From Roseiarcus sp049513815 (GTDB taxonomy: Bacteria > Pseudomonadota > Alphaproteobacteria > Rhizobiales > Beijerinckiaceae): a stretch of 13,504 nt of DNA. The DNA lies in contig JBEKVR010000133.1 of NCBI GenBank assembly GCA_049513815.1, positions 1-13,504 on the forward strand. Reading direction: 5' to 3'. The notes below the pieces were generated by a model, which was given only the letters and a program-made list of their open reading frames with translations, was not told the DNA's origin and searched no databases. The translations under genes and the position numbers were made by a program. Every line of letters starts with the position of its first letter. The stretch's first letter is position 1. Of the stretch, positions 5,366 to 13,504 are shown piece by piece.

Positions 5366-7797
5366 GCGAACTGGGCGGCGGATATGCCAGACGGATATGC
5401 CAAAGGCGCCTTCGCATTCTCGAGTCCAGCGGCGACCGCATCCTCAACATGCTCCAGCCAAATGAACTCCAATTGCCGACGCGTCTCGCCAGGAATGTCC
5501 TCGAGATCGCGACGGTTCCGCGCCGGCAGCATGACGCGTTTGATGCCGGCGCGCTGCGCAGCGATGACTTTTTCCTTCACGCCGCCGACCGGAAGCACCA
5601 GGCCGCGCAGACTTATCTCGCCCGTCATGGCTGTGTCGTTCCGGACGTTCCTACCGGTCAACAGAGAGACTAGCGCCATAAACATAGCGACGCAGGCGCT
5701 AGGGCCGTCCTTTGGCGTCGCGCCGGCAGGCACGTGAATATGGATATCGAGCTTCGCAAATCGAACGGGGTCGATGCCCAGCGAATTCGCGCGGTTCTTG
5801 ACGACGCTTAGCGCGGCCTGGGCGCTCTCCCGCATCACTTCCCCGAGTTGGCCAGTGAGGATAAATCCTCCGGCGCCGGGGTTGCCGGTCGCCTCGATAA
5901 ACAAGATATCGCCGCCGAACGGCGTCCAGGCGAGCCCAGTGGCCACACCGGGCAGGCTGGCGCGCAACGCCACCTCGTCCTCGAAGATCGGCGCCCCGAG
6001 GATGACAGCAAGATCTTCGACGCCAATCGTAATTGCGCCGACTTCCCCTTCCGCGATGCGAACCGCCGCATGGCGCAGCGCCTTGCCAATCTCGCGTTCG
6101 AGATTTCGCACGCCTGCCTCCCGCGTGTAGTGGGCGATGATGTCGCCTAACGCCTCGTCCGTAATCGCGACTTGGCCTACGAGCACGCCATTCGCTTCCA
6201 TTTGGCGATCGACCAGATAACGACGCGCGATTTCAAATTTCTCCGAGGCTGTATAACCGGCCAGACGGATAACCTCCATGCGATCGCGAAGCGCCCCCGG
6301 AATCGTATCGAGCACGTTCGCCGTCGCAATGAACGTCACGCGGCTAAGGTCAAAGGGCACAGCCAGGTAATTGTCGCGAAAGCTGTTGTTCTGCTCGGGA
6401 TCGAGCACTTCGAGGAGACCCGAAGCGGGATCGCCGTGGGGCCCATCGCCCAACTTGTCGATTTCATCCAACATCATGACGCAGTTTCTGGCGCCCGCTT
6501 TGCGAATTGCCTGAATGATGTCGCCGGGTAAGGTGCCAATGTACGTGCGCCTATGCTCCCGAATTTCGGCCTCGTCGTGAATGCCGCCCAGGCCGACGCG
6601 GACAAATTTCCGATTCATCGCCCGAGCAATCGACTTGCCCAAGGAAGTCTTGCCCACGCCAGGCGGCCCGACAAAGCAGAGGATCGGCGACTTTCCGTTT
6701 GGCGCCAGCTTGCGAACCGCGAGATATTCGACGATTCGTAGCTTGATCTTCTCAAGTCCAAAATGGTCCTCATCGAGGATGCGGCGCGCCACCGCGATGT
6801 CGATCGTGGCTTCTTCGGGAAGTCCCCAGGGCAATTCGATCAGCCAGTCAAGATAGCCTCGAACCATGCCGTACTCGGCGGCTGACTCCGGCATGCGTTC
6901 CAGTCGACGCAATTCCTTGCGCGCTTGATCCTCGACTTCTTTGGGCATCGCGGCCTTGGCGATCGCCAGGCCGAGTTCCGCCATCTCGCTCGTTTTGCCT
7001 TCGTCGCCCTCGCCCAGTTGGCGCTGAATCGCCGCCATCTGTTCACGCAACAGCATTTCACGACCGCGAGCGTCGAGGGACGCTTTCGTCTCTGGACCGA
7101 TCGCTTGGGTCACTCGCATGACTTCGACGCGATGCGCCAGTATCCGCGAAACCAGGTCCAGACGGGGGCCAATTTCGACAGTTTCGAGAATCTCCTGCTT
7201 CTCCTCGGACGTCGCGTCCATGTAACTGGCGACCATGTCCGCAAGCTGGCTGGGAGAACCCTCGGACTGGATGGCCGCGATCATTTCCGGGGGCGCTTGC
7301 GGCAGGAGTTGCAGGGCTTCCAACGCCTGCCCTTTCAGAAAGATGAAACGCGCTTCGACTTCGGTTGAAGCTTGAGCAGGCTCCGGCTCGGCAATCGGCC
7401 GGACCCTGGCGACGAGAAAAGGCCGCCCTTCCAGGAACTCGACAATCTCGAATCGCTGCACGCCTTGGGTCACGAGATGGTGCGCTCCATCGGGAGTCGT
7501 GACGTACCGCGCGATATTGGCGATCGTGCCAACGCCGCGCATATCGGTGGCCAGCGGCTCGTCGATTTCGGCGTTCTTCTGCATGAGAATGCCGATTTGC
7601 CGTTGCTCGCGCATCGCCTGTTGCGCGGCCTTCACGGAAAGCGCTCTTTCAATCGTGATGGGGAGCACAACTCCCGGGAATAGGACAGCGTTGCGCACCG
7701 GTACGATGATAAGTGCGTCCTGCGGCATGGAGGAGGCGACTTCGGACGTTGCCGGGGCGGTGTCGTCGAGCGGCCCTTGAAGCTGACTCTCAACCAC
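5350..7797 (-). CDS. lon: ATP-dependent Lon protease (endopeptidase La)
   Basis: Cytoplasmic AAA+ serine protease degrading misfolded and regulatory proteins, 815 aa, normal length for bacterial LonA. The N-terminal substrate-binding domain starts at about residue 28 (DALIIVPVRNAVLFPGVVLP). Walker A is GPPGVGKT with the lysine at 383, and Walker B is MMLDEIDKL. The catalytic dyad is S700 in KDGPSACVAMF and K743 in GGVKEKVIAAQ; the 43-residue spacing equals that of E. coli Lon (S679/K722). The start is GTG, supported by a GGGGG run about 6 bases upstream and by its 8-base overlap (GTGGTTGA) with the end of the broken hsp20 frame. The housekeeping lon of alphaproteobacteria usually stands beside clpX and a hupB gene. 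Linkage to hsp20 instead suggests an accessory second Lon, which is inference. Confidence 0.96.
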   Translation of the reverse strand: MVESQLQGPLDDTAPATSEVASSMPQDALIIVPVRNAVLFPGVVLPITIERALSVKAAQQAMREQRQIGILMQKNAEIDEPLATDMRGVGTIANIARYVTTPDGAHHLVTQGVQRFEIVEFLEGRPFLVARVRPIAEPEPAQASTEVEARFIFLKGQALEALQLLPQAPPEMIAAIQSEGSPSQLADMVASYMDATSEEKQEILETVEIGPRLDLVSRILAHRVEVMRVTQAIGPETKASLDARGREMLLREQMAAIQRQLGEGDEGKTSEMAELGLAIAKAAMPKEVEDQARKELRRLERMPESAAEYGMVRGYLDWLIELPWGLPEEATIDIAVARRILDEDHFGLEKIKLRIVEYLAVRKLAPNGKSPILCFVGPPGVGKTSLGKSIARAMNRKFVRVGLGGIHDEAEIREHRRTYIGTLPGDIIQAIRKAGARNCVMMLDEIDKLGDGPHGDPASGLLEVLDPEQNNSFRDNYLAVPFDLSRVTFIATANVLDTIPGALRDRMEVIRLAGYTASEKFEIARRYLVDRQMEANGVLVGQVAITDEALGDIIAHYTREAGVRNLEREIGKALRHAAVRIAEGEVGAITIGVEDLAVILGAPIFEDEVALRASLPGVATGLAWTPFGGDILFIEATGNPGAGGFILTGQLGEVMRESAQAALSVVKNRANSLGIDPVRFAKLDIHIHVPAGATPKDGPSACVAMFMALVSLLTGRNVRNDTAMTGEISLRGLVLPVGGVKEKVIAAQRAGIKRVMLPARNRRDLEDIPGETRRQLEFIWLEHVEDAVAAGLENAKAPLAYPSGISAAQFASSTS

Positions 7798-8214
7798 CGA
7801 GCGCCCCCAATTTTTCCAAGACTATGGTGAGACAACCGTCGGCCGCCGTGCTGCGCACCGCGGCGTATCCGCCTGGCGGAAGCGACACATGACGTTCAAA
7901 TCGACCCTGCGGAAGTTCGAGACGATGGATCAGCGCGGGGCGCCAAATTCTCTCGGAAACGATCGAGTTCCTGAGAGACTTAGAACGTCGCGATCGAGCG
8001 AGACATCGATTCTGCCGGGCTCGACTCCAGGCAGGGCGACCAGCACAATCACCGCGCTCTCGGTTTCCATCACATCGACCGGAGGCTCCCAGGTGGGAAC
8101 ACGGGAGGCGGTTCGAGCTGGACGAAACATCTCGCGATGCAAACGCTCCGCCCGATCAAGCATTTCAATTGCTTCTGACCACATCCAATGGCGCGGGAAG
8201 TTCGGTCCCATCAT
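7790..8214 (-). pseudogene. Small heat-shock protein (Hsp20/alpha-crystallin), frameshifted
   Basis: Small heat-shock chaperones hold unfolding proteins for refolding or proteolysis. The first frame (8214 to 7930, 94 aa) carries a tryptophan-rich start, then EPPVDVMETESAVIVLVALP and GVEPGRIDVSLDRDVLSLSG, the first half of an alpha-crystallin domain. It then stops at TGA just after GAPR. The second half continues in the -1 frame: ALIHRLELPQGRFERHVSLP, then GGYAAVRSTAADGCLTIVLE, ending at TGA 7790-7792. Restoring one base in the G4/C4 run at 7937-7940 gives a continuous 141-residue protein of ordinary length (FGAP-ALIHRLELP). The repaired gene overlaps the lon start by 8 bases, so the two formed an operon. 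Either a real one-base deletion or a sequencing error in the homopolymer explains it; no classical slippery heptamer for programmed frameshifting is seen. Confidence 0.85.
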
Positions 8215-8234
8215 TGTGCCTGCTGCTCACACAT

Positions 8235-8495
8235 TCAAATCAGACTTGCTGAGGCGAGATGCCGGTTGGCGGCGAATGGCGCGGGCGACGCCCCTGTTCC
8301 GAGCAACGCCAGGCTTGGGCGCGAACTTGCAATCCACCCCGTCTGGGCGGCGCGATCGACGATCCAAACCGAGAGCGCCCCATCGCCCAGCATGAAATTG
8401 GCGCCGGTGAGCGCGTCTTCGATCGAGCTGTAGCGAGTCTCCTTGAGCGCGGTCCTCGGAGCCGTCAACTTGGTCACAGAAGAACTCATTCCCAT
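8235..8495 (-). CDS. Small hypothetical protein upstream of hsp20-lon
   Basis: 86 aa from the ATG at 8495, chosen because GGGGA lies about 6 bases upstream; a further in-frame ATG occurs two codons later, and the frame is open to a TTG at 8525. Recognisable content is confined to the N-terminal half: SSVTKLTAPRTALKETRYSS, then IEDALTGANFMLGDGALSVWIVD. This looks like the short rhizobial hypothetical proteins with an ALxxA...VWIxD pattern. The C-terminal part is low in pattern and may be altered. It ends 20 bases before hsp20 on the same strand, so it may share a transcript with hsp20-lon. No function can be assigned. Confidence 0.42.
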   Translation of the reverse strand: MGMSSSVTKLTAPRTALKETRYSSIEDALTGANFMLGDGALSVWIVDRAAQTGWIASSRPSLALLGTGASPAPFAANRHLASASLI

Positions 8496-8595
8496 TCTCG
8501 TTCCCCATGCGGAGACTGCCGCCAACGACGATGCGCGTCGGCGAGCACGCCAAAGCTCGCATAACGCCGTCCAATTGCGGAGGGCCGGAAACTAC

Positions 8596-8913
8596 CTATG
8601 CTGGCAGAAACGCGTCAGCAGCTGCCGGCTCGCGGTCAGCAAGCGACGCGTCAAATGATCGGATGGAGAGCGCCCACGACGCATTGAATCCCGTTTTCCA
8701 AGGCTTTTCGTCGCTGTTCAGACAGATCTGCACCGCGTCGGATTTCAGTCTTTGGGCCAATGCTTCGGCTAGGATCGGATGGGTTTCCCTATATCGCTCC
8801 TTGGCAATGTCGAAATGGCGATCGACGAAGAGCGCCATGCGCGCAGACTTCAGCAGAGGTCCCATTGTTTGCGCGAGCGTGGCCCCGACGCGCTCGACCT
8901 CCCATGTGAGACC
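8596..8913 (-). pseudogene. Possible 5'-truncated gene fragment, unknown family
   Basis: A minus-strand frame from just inside a TAG (8914-8916) to a stop at 8596 reads as plausible protein: TWEVERVGATLAQTMGPLLK, then ARMALFVDRHFDIAKERYRE and THPILAEALAQRLKSDAVQI. The first ATG is at 8865 (89 aa), but protein-like sequence continues upstream of it to the TAG and no ribosome-binding site is visible. The gene therefore appears to have lost its 5' end. The segment from VDRHFD to AEALAQRL is vaguely like proteins with PLD-type folds; I would not name it. Confidence that it was once coding is moderate to low. Confidence 0.32.
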
Positions 8914-9275
8914 CTAAAAGCGCGGCCGATCCAGGCACCGATCACCCGGCCGTCAGCTTCTCCGTGGGCGCGGCCGTGCCCATCATTGCGGCGGCCATCG
9001 TTCCTCTGCCGGACGTCGTCATCTTTGTGTCGGCGACTTCCCTCATTTGCTTGGCGGCTCTGGGGGCGCTGACGGCCCGCGCCGGCGGGGCGAGTGTCGT
9101 GACTGGGACAATGCGCGCCGGACTGTGGGGCGCCCTTGCGATGGCGGTGACCGCGATCATGGGGCGTTGTTCGGAACGATTGCTTGAGCGGATGGACTCC
9201 GCGTCTGGTTCCCGGCCCATCAAGGAGCGACCGCATTTCATCGGGAAGTCGGCGCGAATAGGCGTCGAGGATTGA
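8910..9275 (+). pseudogene. C-terminal remnant of a VIT1/CCC1-family metal transporter
   Basis: The frame just after a TGA at 8907-8909 encodes DHPAVSFSVGAAVPIIAAAI, then SATSLICLAALGALTARAGG and MRAGLWGALAMAVTAIMGR. This follows the last three membrane helices of VIT1/CCC1-type (vacuolar iron/manganese transporter-like) proteins: xSFxxGAxxPL, LALLGAxxARxGG and LxGxLAMAxTxxIG. The N-terminal helices and the ferritin-like or cytoplasmic part are absent, and after about position 9167 the frame continues with unrelated sequence to a stop at 9273. A GTG at 8964 could start a 103-residue product, but no ribosome-binding site supports it. It is best read as a truncated relic. Confidence 0.5.
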
Positions 9276-9437
9276 CGTTGTCGAGACGAGGCCACGTCAC
9301 GCGGATGCAGCGCCTATCGGCATCCACACCCTCCGCCGATCCACACCTTACGAGCCGGCTCGGTCGCGCCTGTCCTAGGTATATTCCGACGCTATCGCCT
9401 CTCGATGACGGCGCTAGACTTGCATCAGGGCTGGATC
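9276..9437. other. Intergenic stretch, nothing recognised
   Basis: About 160 bases without a recognisable coding pattern, RNA gene or clear promoter boxes. Confidence 0.3.
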
Positions 9438-9448
9438 GAGGTGCTTTC

Positions 9449-9679
9449 ATGCGCTATCGCTTCGATGAGAAGCGACTCCCTTCGGCGGTGTTCGCATCTC
9501 CATCAGAGTCCCTGGAAGGCCAGTTCGGTGGGCTCTCAGCAGGAATTGACGAACTCCCTGCGCAATTCGGTATGCGGATCGTCGCTGCCGAAGAGGCTCT
9601 TGCTGTCGTGCAAGCAACGCGCAACCTCGAGAGGATCGCTATCGAGAGGATCGCTATTTGTGCGGCGCAACGTTCATGA
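9449..9679 (+). CDS. Small hypothetical protein with an internal repeat
   Basis: 76 aa from the ATG at 9449, which has GAGGTG 6 bases upstream. The frame is open further upstream, but that part lacks a good start. The sequence begins MRYRFDEKRLPSAVFASPSE, followed by GQFGGLSAGIDELPAQFGMR and a helical stretch VAAEEALAVVQATRNLE. A 15-base tandem duplication near the end produces RIAIE twice. No membrane segment or known family is visible. It ends just before the histidine-phosphatase remnant in another frame, so it could be a real small gene or a chance frame in scar sequence. Confidence 0.38.
   Translation: MRYRFDEKRLPSAVFASPSESLEGQFGGLSAGIDELPAQFGMRIVAAEEALAVVQATRNLERIAIERIAICAAQRS
9628..9657 (+). 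repeat. 15-bp perfect tandem duplication
   Basis: CGAGAGGATCGCTAT occurs twice in direct succession (9628-9642 and 9643-9657). Its length is a multiple of three, so the small ORF around it stays in frame. Confidence 0.85.
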
Positions 9680-9680
9680 C

Positions 9681-9926
9681 CAGCCCTCGCGAGTATGGAG
9701 TTCCGGTAGCCTTCGTACGCTGGAGGGGAACGTCGCGCTGTTTTCGCATGGCCAATTCGGGCGCGTCCTGGCCGCACGATGGATCGGCGCGCCGGCGCTT
9801 GAAGGGCAGCGCGTTGCGCTCGACGCAACTTCGCTCAGCATCCTCGGCCACGAACCTCCCCATCCCGAGACGCCGGTCATCGCGCTCTGGAACGCCGCCT
9901 CGAGATCCCTACCCAACAACCAATAG
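9681..9926 (+). pseudogene. C-terminal remnant of a histidine phosphatase (phosphoglycerate-mutase-like)
   Basis: The frame ending at TAG 9924-9926 encodes SLRTLEGNVALFSHGQFGRV, then LAARWIGAPALEGQRVALDA, TSLSILGHEPPHPETPVIAL and WN. This is the C-terminal half of the histidine phosphatase superfamily, with the second conserved histidine in SHG and the closing pattern LDTASLSxLGYEH...PVIxLWN. The N-terminal half with the catalytic RHGET motif is absent, because the frame upstream holds no such sequence. With the phospho-accepting histidine missing it cannot be catalytic. It ends 41 bases before glgB on the same strand, so an intact ancestor probably stood directly upstream of the glycogen genes. 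Confidence 0.62.
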
Positions 9927-9967
9927 ACGCGCTCCGTTCCGACCCTTCGCTTGAAAGGACGAGCGAC

Positions 9968-12163
<2,196 letters not shown>

Positions 12164-12204
12164 GCTCCAGCTCCGCCAGAAGGTCGAAACAGGCCAGAGT
12201 TCGT

Positions 12205-12210
12205 AGGAGG
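12205..12210 (+). promoter_or_regulatory. Strong ribosome-binding site of glgC
   Basis: A full AGGAGG stands 5 bases before the ATG at 12216, fixing the glgC start and predicting efficient translation in the short glgB-glgC gap. Confidence 0.8.
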
Positions 12211-12215
12211 AGCAT

Positions 12216-13499
12216 ATGAAGCCCGGAGATGCGACAAGGGACCGGTTGTCTGGCGCTCCCTACGCGCGCCATGCGATGGCCTATGTGTTGGCCGGCGGGC
12301 GCGGCGGCCGCCTGATGGAACTGACCGACCGGCGCGTCAAACCCGCCGTCTACTTCGGCGGCAAGTCCCGCATCATCGATTTCGCCTTGTCGAACGCGCT
12401 CAATTCCGGCATCCGGCGCATCGCCGTCGCCACGCAATACAAGGCTCACAGCCTGATCCGACATTTGCAGCACGGGTGGAACTTCTTCCGTCCCGAACGC
12501 AACGAGAGCTTCGACATTCTGCCGGCTTCGCAGCGCGTCTCGGAGACCATGTGGTATCTCGGCACTGCCGACGCGGTCTATCAGAACATCGACATCATCG
12601 AGAGCTACGCGCCGCAGTACATGGTGGTGCTCGCCGGCGATCACATCTACAAGATGGACTACGAGAAAATGCTCCAGCAGCACGTCGAGTCGAAGGCCGA
12701 CGTGACGGTGGGCTGCCTCGAAGTCTCGCTCGAGGAGGCCAAAGGCTTCGGCGTCATGCACATCGACGAAGAAGACGCCATCCTCTCCTTCCTGGAGAAG
12801 CCTGCCGAGCCGCCGCCGATGCCCGGCAAGCCCGATAAGGCGCTGTGCAGCATGGGCATCTACGTCTTCGAGACCAAGTTCCTCATCGAGGAGCTCAAGC
12901 GCGACGCCGCCGATCCCAATTCGTCGCGCGATTTCGGCAAAGACGTCATTCCCCACCTCGTCGCCAAGGGCAAAGCGGTCGCGCATCATTTCTCGCAATC
13001 CTGCGTCGTCGCCAACGAGGACTCGGTGATCTACTGGCGCGACGTCGGGACGGTCGACGCCTATTGGGCGGCCAACATCGACTTGACCGACATCCTCCCC
13101 GATCTCGATCTCTACGATCGCGCTTGGCCGATCTGGACCTATGGCGAGATCACCCCGCCGGCCAAGTTCGTCCACGACGTCGACGGCCGGCGCGGCGTCG
13201 CCATTTCATCGCTGGTCTCGGGAGGCTGCGTCATTTCCGGGGCGGCGATTTCACGGTCGCTGCTGTTCACCGGCGTGCGCGTGCACTCCTATTCGACCGT
13301 CCACGAGACGGTCGTGCTGCCCTATGCGCAGATCGGCCGGCGCGCCCGTCTGACGAAAGCGGTGATCGACTCCGGCGTCACGATTCCTGATGACATGGTG
13401 GTGGGCGAGGACCCGGCACTCGACGCCAAGCGCTTCCGGCGCACCGAGAACGGCGTCACTCTGATCACTCAACCCATGCTCGACAAGCTCGGCCAATGA
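12216..13499 (+). CDS. glgC: Glucose-1-phosphate adenylyltransferase (ADP-glucose pyrophosphorylase)
   Basis: Makes ADP-glucose from ATP and glucose-1-phosphate, the committed and regulated step of bacterial glycogen synthesis (EC 2.7.7.27); cytoplasmic homotetramer in the family. 427 aa, full length. The nucleotide-binding loop is AGGRGGRL at residues 26-33, followed by the effector-site region RRVKPAVYFGGKSRIIDF with K42 in the place of the E. coli fructose-bisphosphate-binding lysine. Catalytic D142 lies in LAGDHIYKMDY, and K195 in SFLEKP contacts glucose-1-phosphate; both match E. coli numbering. The C-terminal part is the left-handed beta-helix (ISGAAISRSLLFTGVRVHSY). Position 52 bases after glgB with a strong ribosome-binding site supports an operon. 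A glycogen synthase gene may follow beyond the window. Confidence 0.97.
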   Translation: MKPGDATRDRLSGAPYARHAMAYVLAGGRGGRLMELTDRRVKPAVYFGGKSRIIDFALSNALNSGIRRIAVATQYKAHSLIRHLQHGWNFFRPERNESFDILPASQRVSETMWYLGTADAVYQNIDIIESYAPQYMVVLAGDHIYKMDYEKMLQQHVESKADVTVGCLEVSLEEAKGFGVMHIDEEDAILSFLEKPAEPPPMPGKPDKALCSMGIYVFETKFLIEELKRDAADPNSSRDFGKDVIPHLVAKGKAVAHHFSQSCVVANEDSVIYWRDVGTVDAYWAANIDLTDILPDLDLYDRAWPIWTYGEITPPAKFVHDVDGRRGVAISSLVSGGCVISGAAISRSLLFTGVRVHSYSTVHETVVLPYAQIGRRARLTKAVIDSGVTIPDDMVVGEDPALDAKRFRRTENGVTLITQPMLDKLGQ

Positions 13500-13504
13500 C
13501 CGCG

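Noticed and set aside
7925..7945. Programmed -1 ribosomal frameshift in hsp20
   Set aside because: The run GCGCCCCGC does not form an X-XXY-YYZ slippery heptamer and I see no convincing downstream stem; a one-base indel is simpler.

Overview
The window reads as chromosome of an alphaproteobacterium, most likely in the Hyphomicrobiales (Rhizobiales). It is GC-rich throughout. The Mla-type lipid transporter has a STAS-fused permease, the small heat-shock protein and Lon are of the type common in that order, and GlgB/GlgC form an ADP-glucose glycogen pair. I cannot name a genus from the sequence alone.

Left block (200-3846, all on the minus strand): a gene for a small secreted protein of unknown function, followed by a compact lipid-transport operon. 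The operon encodes a permease with an N-terminal STAS domain (MlaE-like), an ATPase (MlaF-like) and an MCE substrate-binding protein (MlaD-like). The MCE protein carries a C-terminal ABC-transport auxiliary domain that is usually a separate lipoprotein. Together they should form an inner-membrane MCE machine moving lipids between inner and outer membranes.

First scar (about 3850-4730): no intact gene. It holds two plus-strand C-terminal stubs, one of an IS630-type transposase and one of an amylo-alpha-1,6-glucosidase-like glycogen debranching protein. The latter has an in-frame TAG where a Trp codon is expected.

Middle block (4732-8495): a small DUF883/ElaB-type membrane-anchored protein on the plus strand, with a short overlapping ORF after it. 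On the minus strand lie a small hypothetical gene, a frameshifted hsp20 and a complete lon. The broken hsp20 still overlaps the lon start by 8 bases, so this was a chaperone-protease operon.

Second scar (about 8596-9926): a minus-strand fragment of unknown family, a plus-strand C-terminal stub of a VIT1/CCC1-type metal transporter, a possible 76-aa gene, and a C-terminal stub of a histidine phosphatase.

Right block (9968-13499): complete glgB and glgC on the plus strand, making and branching ADP-glucose-derived glycogen. Third codon positions are almost all G/C here, more so than in lon or the scar regions.

I did not find a convincing new multi-gene system. The most interesting points are the MCE-auxiliary domain fusion, the frameshifted hsp20 coupled to lon, and the four same-strand C-terminal stubs in the two scars. 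The stubs suggest repeated deletion or insertion around the lon segment, and one of them is itself a glycogen gene.
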